A stretch of DNA of 64,000 bases from Mycobacterium genavense ATCC 51234. Its GTDB lineage: Bacteria; Actinomycetota; Actinomycetes; Mycobacteriales; Mycobacteriaceae. Both the position numbers and the translations under genes were made by a program. Shown here piece by piece: positions 8,678 through 16,806 of the stretch. The notes below the pieces were generated by a model. That model did not search any database and was not told where the DNA came from. It saw only the letters and a list, made by a program, of their open reading frames with translations. Where the stretch lies: positions 56,949-120,948 of the forward strand of contig NZ_JAGZ01000013.1 of assembly GCF_000526915.1 (NCBI RefSeq), in the 5' to 3' direction. Position 1 is the first letter of the stretch, and each line of letters starts with the position of its first letter.

Positions 8678-9506
8678 GTGCGTCCCGTGGGCGCGAGCGA
8701 TGTATATCCGGAACCAAAGCGGATGCGGCTGAGTATCGGATTGGAACAATTGTCTTGGCACGCCGAAAGTCAAGGCGAGTTGCTGCCCGATCTGCTGGCG
8801 TCGACCGGACGAAGCGATTCGCGGATCACCGCGCTTCGCGACCAGCTGAACAGGTCCCACGCGGAGCTGGAGTCGACGTCGGCGCGCTTTACCGAATTGG
8901 CCGGGACGATTCCCGTCGACATACGATTCCCGTCGACATACGATTCCCGTCGACATAAGGAACCTGGGAGACCGACTCTCCGGAATTCTCAACGCCGCGA
9001 TGGGGGAGGCCGAAGAGATTCGCGCCGAGGCGCAACGATTCGCCACGACCATTCGGGCCGAGGCCGAGGATCGCGCCGCCCGAATCGTCGCCGAAGCCCA
9101 GTTGGAGCACCAGCAGGCGGCCGAGCTGCGGGCCGACATGGAAGCGCGGAGTAAGCAACTGCGGGCTGACATCTCACGTCTGCGGGAGCAGGCATCCGTG
9201 AGTGCCGCGCAGCGTCTGGCCGACGCCGAGAATCAGGCCGAAGAGATGTTGGCCCAGGTGCAGCCCGATGTCGACGCCCAGTGCGCGGCGGCGCAGGCCA
9301 AGCTGGAGGAACTCGTTGAAGTGCGCGAGAAGATCGTCGCCCAGCTGAAGCACTTCTACGACAAGTTCAATACCCTGGAGGGCGCTGTCGAAGATCGAAT
9401 TCCGTCGATATCCTTGGCCTCTTCGCTGGCGTCCCCTCCGTTCGACGTTGCCGCCACTGGCCGTCCGGTGGAGGTCACTCGCGAGCCACTGGACGATGTC
9501 GGGTAG
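8678..9506 (+). pseudogene. Coiled-coil protein of unknown function, frameshifted by a 17-bp tandem repeat
   Basis: I do not recognise a named family. Frame 1 starts at a GTG (8678, or 8687) and runs through LRDQLNRSHAELESTSARFTEL to GTIPVDIR. Three copies of a 17-bp unit then shift the frame. The second frame continues as MGEAEEIRAEAQRFATTIRA, with long heptad-rich Ala/Glu/Arg helices (AARIVAEAQLEHQQAAELRA, QRLADAENQAEEMLAQV) to 9506. With a single repeat copy the reading frame is continuous (PVDIRNLGDRLSGILNAAMG), giving a coiled-coil protein of about 265 aa. It lies 24 nt upstream of a DivIVA-like coiled-coil gene and probably works with it. There is no signal peptide or membrane segment. 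Confidence 0.7.
8906..8956 (+). repeat. Three perfect 17-bp tandem repeats within a coding region
   Basis: The unit ACGATTCCCGTCGACAT occurs three times head to tail at 8906-8922, 8923-8939 and 8940-8956. Each unit is 17 nt, so changes in copy number shift the reading frame. One or four copies keep the host gene open; two or three close it. The present three-copy state is out of frame. Confidence 0.95.
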
Positions 9507-9530
9507 CTCGACCAGCCGCAGGAGAGAACT

Positions 9531-10473
9531 GTGACCACCCACGTTTACCAGGACGAAACAAAACCCGCTGAGCAAGCAATTTCTTCGGCGGCCGCAGAAA
9601 TGCAAACGCCAAAAGAATTCCCGACGTTCCAGGTGCAAATGCGCGGTTTCAATCGCGCTCAAGTGACCGGCTACATTCAGCGCATTCATGGCGAGATCGG
9701 GTCTCTGCAGGACTACGTCCATAAGCTCCGGCGCGAGGTTTCCGACGCGCAGACCGAGCACGGACGGCTCACCGCCGAGATCGCCGCATTAGGCGGTGAC
9801 ATCGAACGCCTGTCCGGCCCGATCGAGTCGGTGGAGGGCATGTCGGACCGCATCGCCAGGATGATGCGGGTCGCCTCCGAAGGAGGCGCGCCGCGTCAAG
9901 GAGATGGCCCGGGAAGAGGCCGAGGCGCTGACCCGTGAGCTGCACGAGCAGGTCGAGCTGGCGCGTCAGGAACGCGCCGCCGCCGGCGTCGCGCTGGACG
10001 ATCTCCAGGCTTCCGCCGCCGCCCAGCGCGAGGAAATTCTGGCCGCCGCCAAGGCGGAGGCCGAAGAGGTGCTGCGGATCGCGTACAACGAGCGGGCCCG
10101 GCTCGCCGACGAGGCCGAACGGCATCGTCGGGAGGTTCAACGCCAGCTCGCCGAGGAGGAGCGGCGCCGTCGCGAGACGCAGCAGCGTCTCGACCAGCAC
10201 ATCAAGTCCAGTTGGGAGCAGGTCGAGGCCCAGGTTGCGGAGTACGAGAAGGAAAGCCGGCTCCGGGCGGCCGGTCTGCTCACCGCCGCCGAGCGCGAGG
10301 CGAAGGTGCTCAAGGAGCGCGCCGAGGCCGAAGTCAGGGAGTTGTTCAAGGTGCGCGGCGAGGTGCTGTCGGGGCTGAACGAGATTCAGGCCAGGATCGA
10401 GACGGCTGTTCGGCGCGACAAGATCAGCGTCGTCAAGAGTCCGCCGACCGACGATGAGGTCGGCGGGGCCTGA
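9531..10473 (+). pseudogene. DivIVA-domain-like coiled-coil protein, single-base frameshift
   Basis: The N-terminus contains FPTFQVQMRGFNRAQVTGYI at about residues 36-55. This resembles the DivIVA/Wag31 lipid-binding segment, in which a short strand is followed by a G-[FY]-x3-Q-V motif. Long coiled coils follow. Frame 1 ends in low-complexity sequence after VASEGGAP. The adjacent frame carries on as MAREEAEALTRELHEQVELA through to DEVGGA at 10473. Removing one G near 9888-9892 restores VASEEARRVKEMAREEAEAL, and the 943-nt region then encodes about 313 aa. It follows another coiled-coil gene by 24 nt and precedes menD. A role in polar growth or septum scaffolding is a guess from the DivIVA-like start. 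Confidence 0.7.
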
Positions 10474-10570
10474 TTGCTTCGCGGTCCGCGCCGACCCCGG
10501 TGCCCACGCGGATTCGGCCCAGTTGCTCCACGCGCGACGCGCGGTGAGAGGCCTGTGACACCCTGTAGAA

Positions 10571-12220
10571 GTGAATCCCTCGACGACACAGGCTCGCGTC
10601 GTCGTTGACGAGCTGATCCGCGGGGGCGTTCGCGACGTGGTGTTATGCCCCGGCTCGCGCAACGCGCCGCTGGCGTTCGCGTTGGCCGACGCCGATCGCG
10701 CCGGCCGCATCCGGTTGCACGTACGCATCGACGAACGCACCGCCGGCTATCTGGCGATCGGCCTGGCGATCGCCGCCGGTGCGCCGGTCTGCGTCGCGAT
10801 GACCTCGGGCACCGCCGTCGCCAACCTCGGCCCGGCCGTCGTCGAGGCGAACTACGCGCGGGTGCCGCTGATCGTGCTGTCGGCCAACCGGCCCTACGAA
10901 CTGCTGGGCACCGGGGCCAACCAGACCATGGAACAGCTGGGCTACTTCGGCACCCAGGTGCGCGCCACGATCAGCCTCGGTCTGGCCGAGGACGCCCCGG
11001 AACGGCTGGATTCGCTGAACGCGACCTGGCGATCGGCCACCTGCCGGGTGCTGGCGGCCGCCACCGGTTCGCGCACCGCCAACGCCGGCCCGGTGCAGTT
11101 CGACATCCCGCTGCGCGAGCCCCTGGTGCCGGATCCGGAACCGCATGGCGCGGTGACGCCGCAGGGCCGCCCGGACGGTAAACCGTGGACCTACACGCCG
11201 CCGGTCTCCTTCGACCAGCCGCTGGACATCGACCTGACGCCCGACACCGTGGTGATCGCCGGGCATGGCGCCGGCGTGCAGCCCGCGCTGGCAGCGCTGC
11301 CGACCGTGGCCGAACCGACCGCCCCGCCGGCGGACAACCCGCTGCACCCGCTGGCGCTGTCGCTGCTGCGCCCGAAGCAGGTGATCATGCTCGGCCGCCC
11401 CACCCTGCATCGTCCGGTCTCGGCGTTGCTGGCCGATCCGCAGGTGCCGGTCTACGCGTTGACCACCGGCCCGCGCTGGCCGGACGTCTCGGGAAACTCG
11501 CAGGCCACCGGCACCCGGGCGGTCACCACCGGGACGCCGAATCCGGCGTGGCTGGACCGCTGCGCTCAGATGAACCGGCACGCGATCGCGGCGGTCCGCG
11601 ACCAGCTCGCCGCGCACCCGTTGACCACCGGCCTGCACGTCGCGGCCGCCGTGGCCGATGCGCTGCGGCCGGGCGATCAGCTCGTGCTCGGGGCGTCCAA
11701 CCCGGTCCGTGACGCCGCGCTGGTGGGGCTGGACACCCACGGCATGCGGGTTCGGTCCAATCGCGGCGTCGCCGGCATCGACGGCACGGTGTCCACCGCG
11801 ATCGGTGCCGCCCTCGCTCACGAACGCAGCGGGACGGCCGACAACCCCGCCCGCACCGTCGCGCTGATCGGCGACCTGACGTTCGTCCACGACAGCTCCG
11901 GGCTGCTGATCGGCCCGACCGAGCCCACGCCGCGGCACCTGACCATCGTGGTGTCCAACGACAACGGCGGCGGCATCTTCGAATTGCTGGAGCAGGGCGA
12001 CCCGAGATTCTCCGACGTGTCCACGCGAATCTTCGGCACCCCCCACGACGTCGACGTCGGCGCGCTCTGCCGCGCGTATCACGTCGAGAGCCGCCAGATC
12101 GAGGTGGCCGAGCTGGACGCGGCGCTGGGCGAATCCAACGCGGGCATGCGGGTGCTGGAGGTCAAGGCGGACCGCTCGTCGCTGCGAGGACTTCACGCGG
12201 CCATCAAGGCCTCCTTGTGA
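10571..12220 (+). CDS. menD: SEPHCHC synthase MenD
   Basis: MenD is the thiamine-diphosphate enzyme that joins isochorismate and 2-oxoglutarate. The 549 aa protein has the N-terminal CPGSRNAPLAFALA motif, the catalytic Glu region HVRIDERTAGYLAIG, TSGTAVANLGPAVVEA, and in the C-terminal ThDP domain VRSNRGVAGIDGTVSTAIGA, VALIGDLTFVHDSSGL and VSNDNGGGIFELLEQGDP. It starts at a GTG at 10571, with the coiled-coil pair upstream on the same strand. The length agrees with M. tuberculosis MenD (554 aa). The stop overlaps the next gene start (TGATG), so the two are probably coupled. The gene is intact. Confidence 0.96.
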   Translation: MNPSTTQARVVVDELIRGGVRDVVLCPGSRNAPLAFALADADRAGRIRLHVRIDERTAGYLAIGLAIAAGAPVCVAMTSGTAVANLGPAVVEANYARVPLIVLSANRPYELLGTGANQTMEQLGYFGTQVRATISLGLAEDAPERLDSLNATWRSATCRVLAAATGSRTANAGPVQFDIPLREPLVPDPEPHGAVTPQGRPDGKPWTYTPPVSFDQPLDIDLTPDTVVIAGHGAGVQPALAALPTVAEPTAPPADNPLHPLALSLLRPKQVIMLGRPTLHRPVSALLADPQVPVYALTTGPRWPDVSGNSQATGTRAVTTGTPNPAWLDRCAQMNRHAIAAVRDQLAAHPLTTGLHVAAAVADALRPGDQLVLGASNPVRDAALVGLDTHGMRVRSNRGVAGIDGTVSTAIGAALAHERSGTADNPARTVALIGDLTFVHDSSGLLIGPTEPTPRHLTIVVSNDNGGGIFELLEQGDPRFSDVSTRIFGTPHDVDVGALCRAYHVESRQIEVAELDAALGESNAGMRVLEVKADRSSLRGLHAAIKASL

Positions 12221-12741
12221 TGTCGCCAAAAACATTGCTGCGCAAGCTGATCCACGGCCGCAGCGACGACCCGCCGACCACGCCCGCGCGGATTGCGTTG
12301 CGGCTGACCCGGATTGCGGTGCTGATCGTCGCCGGTCTGGTCACGCTGCAGTCAGTGTTGCTGGTCGCCGGTGCTTGGCGCAACGACCTCGCGATCCAGC
12401 ACGCCATGGGGGTGGCGCAGGCGGAGGTGCTCAGTGCCGGACCGCGCCGGTCCACGATCGAATTCGTCACTCCCGAGCGGGTCACCTACCGGCCCGAGCT
12501 CGGTGTGCTGTATCCGTCCGAATTGGCCAAAGGCATGCGGATATACGTCGAATACAACAAGAATGACCCGAACCTGGTGCGGGTGCAGCACCGCAACGCC
12601 GGCCTGGCGATAATCCCGGCGGGCTCGATCGCGGTCGTCAGCTGGCTCGTCACACTGGCTGTGCTGGTAGGCCTGGCGCTGATAGACAGGCGATTTGACC
12701 GCCGCGACGCCGCCAAAAGTGTGGATAGCAAAGAGGCATAA
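12220..12741 (+). CDS. Rv0556-like DUF3592 membrane protein
   Basis: This is a small membrane protein of 173 aa. It has one transmembrane helix near residues 28-50 (IAVLIVAGLVTLQSVLLVAG) and a second near residues 130-150 (IIPAGSIAVVSWLVTLAVL). A soluble domain between them contains YRPELGVLYPSELAKG and IYVEYNKNDPNLVRVQ, as in DUF3592 proteins. I chose the ATG at 12220, which overlaps the menD stop (TGATG); a GTG at 12217 is also in frame. It lies between menD and mgtA, as in M. tuberculosis. The function is unknown. It is likely co-transcribed with menD. Confidence 0.85.
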   Translation: MSPKTLLRKLIHGRSDDPPTTPARIALRLTRIAVLIVAGLVTLQSVLLVAGAWRNDLAIQHAMGVAQAEVLSAGPRRSTIEFVTPERVTYRPELGVLYPSELAKGMRIYVEYNKNDPNLVRVQHRNAGLAIIPAGSIAVVSWLVTLAVLVGLALIDRRFDRRDAAKSVDSKEA

Positions 12742-12818
12742 CGCATTAAGCAGCAGATTTCGCGCCCCATATGCCCGTCGGCAACCTGAGCGACAGGCAG
12801 TGCTGACAGGATGGTGGT

Positions 12819-13979
12819 GTGCGCGTTGCAATCGTCGCAGAATCGTTTCTGCCGCATGTCAACGGTGTCAGTAATTCGGTAATTCGGGTGCTGGAGCATC
12901 TGCGTCGAACGGGTCACGAGGCCCTGGTGATCGCCCCCGACACCCCGCCCAGCGAACCTCCCGCCGAGCGCATTCACGACGGCATCCGGGTGCACCGGGT
13001 GCCGTCGCGAATGTTTCCGAAGGTCACCACGTTGCCGCTGGGTGTGCCGCGGCCGCGATTGCTCAAGGTGCTACGCGGATTCGCCCCCGATGTGATGCAC
13101 CTCGCATCGCCGGCGCTGCTGGGCTATGGCGGCCTGCGCGCCGCGCGCTACCTAGGGGTGCCGACGGTCGCCGTGTACCAAACGAACGTACCGGGTTTCG
13201 CCGAGAGCTACGGCATCGGCATCACGACGCGGGCGGCGTGGGCGTGGTTCCGCCATCTGCACCGGCTCGCCGACCGCACCCTGGCGCCCTCCACTGCGAC
13301 GATGGAATCGCTTGTGGCCCAACGAATTCCGCGGGTCCATCACTGGGCGCGCGGCGTCGACATCATGGGATACGCGCCGTCGGCACGCGACGAGGCGCTG
13401 CGCCGGCACTGGTCGCCGGAGGGCAAGCCGATCGTCGGCTTCGTCGGCCGCCTGGCGCCGGAGAAGCACGTCGAACGCCTCGCCGGGCTCGCCGCCTCCG
13501 GTGACGTGCAACTCGTCATCGTCGGCGACGGCGTCGACCAGCAGAAGCTCCAATCGGCAATGCCCACAGCACTTTTCACCGGTGCCATGTACGGCGCCGA
13601 ACTCGCCGCGGCGTACGCCAGCATGGACGTCTTCGTCCACACCGGCGAGCACGAGACGTTCTGCCAGGTCGTGCAGGAAGCGCTGGCCTCGGGGTTGCCG
13701 GTGATCGCCCCGGACGCCGGCGGACCGCGTGACCTCGTCACCCCGTGGCGCACCGGATTGCTGTTGGGAGTCGACGAATTCGAGCAGCGGCTGCCCGAGG
13801 CGGTGGGGCATCTGCTGGCCGAACGTCCGCGCTATTCGCACGCCGCCCGCAAGAGCGTGCTGGCCCGCACCTGGCCCGCCATCTGCGACGAGTTGCTCGG
13901 CCACTACGCGGCCGTGCAGTCGCCGATTGCCAGGGCGCGCGCCCGCAACGCGCAACGCAAACTCGCGCAAGGCGAGTGA
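12819..13979 (+). CDS. mgtA: GDP-mannose-dependent alpha-mannosyltransferase MgtA (formerly PimB)
   Basis: This 386 aa GT-B glycosyltransferase (GT4) carries the N-terminal VAIVAESFLPHVNGVSNSV and donor-domain motifs VGFVGRLAPEKHVERL and HTGEHETFCQVVQEALASG, with the EX7E pattern in the latter. It corresponds to Rv0557, shown in corynebacteria and mycobacteria to transfer mannose to a glucuronosyl-diacylglycerol acceptor rather than acting as PimB. The start is a GTG at 12819 and the length matches the family. It is expected to be membrane-associated at the cytoplasmic face. The gene is intact. It converges on an SDR gene whose stop lies 11 nt away. Confidence 0.92.
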   Translation: MRVAIVAESFLPHVNGVSNSVIRVLEHLRRTGHEALVIAPDTPPSEPPAERIHDGIRVHRVPSRMFPKVTTLPLGVPRPRLLKVLRGFAPDVMHLASPALLGYGGLRAARYLGVPTVAVYQTNVPGFAESYGIGITTRAAWAWFRHLHRLADRTLAPSTATMESLVAQRIPRVHHWARGVDIMGYAPSARDEALRRHWSPEGKPIVGFVGRLAPEKHVERLAGLAASGDVQLVIVGDGVDQQKLQSAMPTALFTGAMYGAELAAAYASMDVFVHTGEHETFCQVVQEALASGLPVIAPDAGGPRDLVTPWRTGLLLGVDEFEQRLPEAVGHLLAERPRYSHAARKSVLARTWPAICDELLGHYAAVQSPIARARARNAQRKLAQGE

Positions 13980-13989
13980 GGTTTCGCGG

Positions 13990-14814
13990 CTAGCCCTGCG
14001 CCAGCTCGGCGACCGGCTGCCACTGCTCCCAGGTGCGTAACCCGTTCTCGTAGTCGGCCTTTGCCGTCTGCAGCGGCGAAGTGCCGAAGAACACCCGCAG
14101 CGGCGGCTGCTCGGCGTCCACCACCTTCAGCAGCGCGGCCGCCGAGGCCTTCGGGCTGCCGGGAGCGGCCCAGCGCCGGCGGCGTACCTCTTGCACGGCG
14201 GCGCGCAGCTCGGCGTAGGCGGGCAGCGGGTCGGCGTGCTTGGCCGACGGGCCGGACCAGTCGGTGTCGAAGCCGCCCGGTTCGATCAGCGTGACGTGCA
14301 CGCCGAACGGCGCGACCTCCTGGGCCAGCGCCTGTGAAACGCCTTCCAGCGCCCACTTCGACGCGTGGTACATGCCCACGAGCGGAAACGCGGTGATGCC
14401 CCCGATCGACGACACCTGGATGATGTGGCCGCTGCGTTGATCGCGCAGGTAGGGCAGCGCGGCCTGGGTGATCCACAGGGCGCCGAACAGATTCGTCTCG
14501 ATCTGATCGCGTGCGTCCCGCTCGGACAGCTCCTCGACGAACCCGAACTGGCCGTATCCGGCGTTGTTGATCACGATGTCCAGCCGCCCGAAGTGGTCGT
14601 CGGCCCGTTTGACCGCGGCGAAATCCGCGTCGCGGTCGGTGACGTCCAGCGCGATGGGCAGCAGCGCGTCGCCGTACTTGGTGACCAGGTCGTCCAGCGA
14701 TGCGGTGTTGCGTGCGGTGGCGGCAACCTTGTCGCCCCGCTCGAGCGCGGCGATCGTCCACTCCCGCCCGAATCCACGTGATGTACCGGTGATAAACCAA
14801 ACCTTTTCGCTCAC
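13990..14814 (-). CDS. SDR-family oxidoreductase
   Basis: This 274 aa classical short-chain dehydrogenase shows FITGTSRGFGREW (cofactor binding), NNAGYGQFGFVEEL (NNAG), the catalytic Ser in HIIQVSSIGGITAFP, and the YHASK of the YxxxK motif. The start is a GTG at 14814. It lies between mgtA and menG on the opposite strand and is divergent from menG, with 71 nt between the starts. It is not part of the M. tuberculosis order that I remember. The closest annotated group is the SDR oxidoreductases of the YdfG/retinol type. The substrate is unknown. Confidence 0.88.
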   Translation of the reverse strand: MSEKVWFITGTSRGFGREWTIAALERGDKVAATARNTASLDDLVTKYGDALLPIALDVTDRDADFAAVKRADDHFGRLDIVINNAGYGQFGFVEELSERDARDQIETNLFGALWITQAALPYLRDQRSGHIIQVSSIGGITAFPLVGMYHASKWALEGVSQALAQEVAPFGVHVTLIEPGGFDTDWSGPSAKHADPLPAYAELRAAVQEVRRRRWAAPGSPKASAAALLKVVDAEQPPLRVFFGTSPLQTAKADYENGLRTWEQWQPVAELAQG

Positions 14815-14885
14815 GCCGTTGTGTAACGCGTGCGTCGGCACACCATTCCCGAGCCGCCGGATCCGGTCCGGGTAGCGTCTTCGTC

Positions 14886-15578
14886 GTGAGTCGTGCGGCC
14901 CTGGACAAGGATCCCCGGGAGGTCGCGTCGATGTTCGACGGCGTCGCCCGTCGTTATGACCTGACCAACGCCGTGCTGTCGCTGGGGCAGGACCGGTATT
15001 GGCGGCGGGCCACCCGCTCGGCGCTGCGGATCGGGCCCGGCCACAAGGTGCTCGACCTGGCCGCGGGCACCGCGGTGTCCACGGTGGAGCTGAACAAGTC
15101 CGGGGCCTGGTGCGTGGCGGCCGACTTTTCGGTCGGGATGCTCGCGGCCGGGGGTGCGCGCAACGTGCCCAAGGTCGCCGGCGACGCCACCAAGCTGCCG
15201 TTCGGCGACGGCGTATTCGATGCTGTGACAATCAGTTTCGGGTTGCGAAACGTCGCCGACCCGCAGGCGGGACTGCGGGAGATGGCCCGGGTCACCCGGC
15301 CCGGCGGACGCCTGGTGGTGTGTGAATTCTCCACCCCCACCAACGAGCTGTTTGCCACCGTCTACAAGGAATACCTGATGCGGGCGCTGCCGCTGGTGGC
15401 GCGGGCGGTGTCCAGCAAGCCCGATGCCTACGTGTATCTCGCGGAGTCGATCAGGGCCTGGCCCGATCAGGCCGCACTGGCAGAGCAGCTGACGCAAGCG
15501 GGCTGGGCAGGAGTGCGGTGGCGCAACTTGACCGGCGGAATCGTGGCCCTACACGCGGGGCATAAGCCGCTACGCTGA
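14886..15578 (+). CDS. menG: Demethylmenaquinone methyltransferase MenG (UbiE family)
   Basis: This enzyme methylates demethylmenaquinone with S-adenosylmethionine, giving menaquinone. The 230 aa protein has FDGVARRYDLTNAVLS (UbiE signature 1), the SAM motif VLDLAAGTAVST, AGDATKLPFGDGVFDAVTIS, FGLRNVADPQAGLREMARV (signature 2) and a C-terminal NLTGGIVALHAGHKP. It starts at a GTG at 14886 and corresponds to Rv0558 (listed as menH or ubiE in older annotation). It is intact and close to the 234 aa M. tuberculosis protein. Confidence 0.95.
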   Translation: MSRAALDKDPREVASMFDGVARRYDLTNAVLSLGQDRYWRRATRSALRIGPGHKVLDLAAGTAVSTVELNKSGAWCVAADFSVGMLAAGGARNVPKVAGDATKLPFGDGVFDAVTISFGLRNVADPQAGLREMARVTRPGGRLVVCEFSTPTNELFATVYKEYLMRALPLVARAVSSKPDAYVYLAESIRAWPDQAALAEQLTQAGWAGVRWRNLTGGIVALHAGHKPLR

Positions 15579-15588
15579 GATCCCGCTC

Positions 15589-16002
15589 CTATTGTTGGCC
15601 GGCCGCCTGCACCACGCCCACCTGGTCCGGGCAGTAGTGGTCGACGGCCGCGCCGAGGAACTGGAACGCCTGTCCCTGGCTGGTGCCCCGCGGCAGGGTG
15701 TGCAGGATGAAGTTGGCGGACTGATACGCGTCGTGGTCCACGCCCCGACCCAACCGATCGCAGGCAATCTTGCCCAGCCATGCCAACTGGTCCTGCGGCT
15801 GATAGATGCCGAAGCCGTTGACGATCTGCTTGAACGGGGCGTCGTAGTCACTGGGCGGCGACGGTGTCCGCAGCGGCGTCGGAGCCGGAGGCGGCAGCGG
15901 CGGCGTCGTCGGGTCGGCCAGTGCCGGCGCGTTCAGCGATGCGCCCAGCGATACGGCGGCCGCCGCCACGGCGACGCTTGCAAGCAGCTTGGTACCCCTC
16001 AT
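15589..16002 (-). CDS. Secreted DUF732 protein (Rv0559c-like)
   Basis: This small exported protein has about 137 aa. It begins with a signal peptide (MRGTKLLASVAVAAAAVSLG, cleavage near APALADP). A Pro-rich linker follows, then a DUF732 domain with YDAPFKQIVNGFGIY, WLGKIACDRLGRGVD and a C-terminal HYCPDQVGVVQAAG. Two cysteines in the domain probably form a disulfide. I chose the ATG at 16002, because it begins directly at the signal peptide; a longer start at 16038 is open. It lies 42 nt downstream of the Rv0560c-type methyltransferase on the same strand, so the two may be one transcript. In M. tuberculosis both are induced by salicylate. The molecular function is unknown. Confidence 0.88.
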   Translation of the reverse strand: MRGTKLLASVAVAAAAVSLGASLNAPALADPTTPPLPPPAPTPLRTPSPPSDYDAPFKQIVNGFGIYQPQDQLAWLGKIACDRLGRGVDHDAYQSANFILHTLPRGTSQGQAFQFLGAAVDHYCPDQVGVVQAAGQQ

Positions 16003-16044
16003 TAGCTGGACTATACACCGCGACAACGGCTTGCTCACGGCCGA

Positions 16045-16722
16045 TCAGCCAAGATGGGCGGTCAACAGCCAGCCGCCGACCGACTTCAGCCCGGTGGGTT
16101 CGTCGCGAATGTCGACGATCCTGGGCATCCCGACTGAATCGTCGGGCACCCGGGCGTGCAGGCGGGCCGGGCGGATCTCGTCGACGACCCAGTACTCGGA
16201 CACCGCGTCGCGCAGTTCGTCGGCGGTCACGGCGTTGATCGGGCCGCCGGGCACCGCGGCCTTGTCGAAGACCAGGGCGAAGTAGGAGGCGCCGGGGGCG
16301 GCGGCACGGTGGATCGACTGCTGGTAGCCCTCGCGCGACTCGACCGGGATGGAGTGGAACAGGGTGCTGTCGACGATGGTGCCGAACCGTCTGTCGTATC
16401 CGGTGAAGTTGCTGATGTCGGCGACCTCGAAGGTGGCGTTGGTCAGTCCGCGTCGGGCGGCCTCGCGGCGGGCCAGGTCGATGGCCGTGGGCGACAGGTC
16501 CAGACCCACCGTGTTGTGGCCCCGTTCGGCCAGCGCCATCGAGATCGCCGCCTCGCCGCAACCCACGTCGAGGACGTCGCCGTGGAACTTGCCCTGCTCG
16601 ATCAGGGCGGCCAGTTCAGGTTGCGGGGCGCCGATGCTCCACGGCGGACGCACGCCCTGGCCGAACGTGGTGGATTCGCCGCGGTAGGCCGTTTCGAATT
16701 CGAAATCAGTTGGCTGTGTCAT
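16045..16722 (-). CDS. Rv0560c-like SAM-dependent methyltransferase
   Basis: This 225 aa class I methyltransferase has the SAM-binding motif VLDVGCGEAAISMALAERGH, VGLDLSPTAIDLARREA and VDSTLFHSIP. In M. tuberculosis the orthologue Rv0560c is strongly induced by salicylate, is repressed by the MarR protein Rv2887, and N-methylates some synthetic inhibitors. The ATG at 16722 has a good Shine-Dalgarno (GGAGG, about 4 nt upstream). Directly upstream is an inverted repeat that could be the repressor site. The natural substrate is unknown. The gene is intact. Confidence 0.9.
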   Translation of the reverse strand: MTQPTDFEFETAYRGESTTFGQGVRPPWSIGAPQPELAALIEQGKFHGDVLDVGCGEAAISMALAERGHNTVGLDLSPTAIDLARREAARRGLTNATFEVADISNFTGYDRRFGTIVDSTLFHSIPVESREGYQQSIHRAAAPGASYFALVFDKAAVPGGPINAVTADELRDAVSEYWVVDEIRPARLHARVPDDSVGMPRIVDIRDEPTGLKSVGGWLLTAHLG

Positions 16723-16730
16723 GCCTCCAG

Positions 16731-16753
16731 ATATATCAAGCGCGCTGATATAT
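16731..16753. promoter_or_regulatory. Inverted repeat upstream of the Rv0560c-like gene (candidate MarR operator)
   Basis: ATATATCA at 16731-16738 and its reverse complement TGATATAT at 16746-16753 are separated by 7 nt. The site lies 9-31 nt upstream of the methyltransferase ATG, overlapping where the promoter or leader should be. It is AT-rich in otherwise GC-rich DNA. Spacing and symmetry fit a MarR dimer. Confidence 0.6.
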
Positions 16754-16806
16754 GTCAGCGAAGTTGATATTGAGCGGACGATCGGGCGCCACGCGGAAAA
16801 GTTGGT

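Noticed and set aside
8906..8956. CRISPR-like direct repeats
   Set aside because: The 17-bp copies have no spacers between them and there are no cas genes; it is a plain tandem repeat.
10643..12235. 530 aa minus-strand frame antisense to menD
   Set aside because: It mirrors menD; low-complexity Arg/Gly/Val content typical of shadows in high-GC DNA.
13990..15231. SDR frame extending upstream to 15231
   Set aside because: The extension is antisense to menG and the SDR fold begins at the GTG at 14814.
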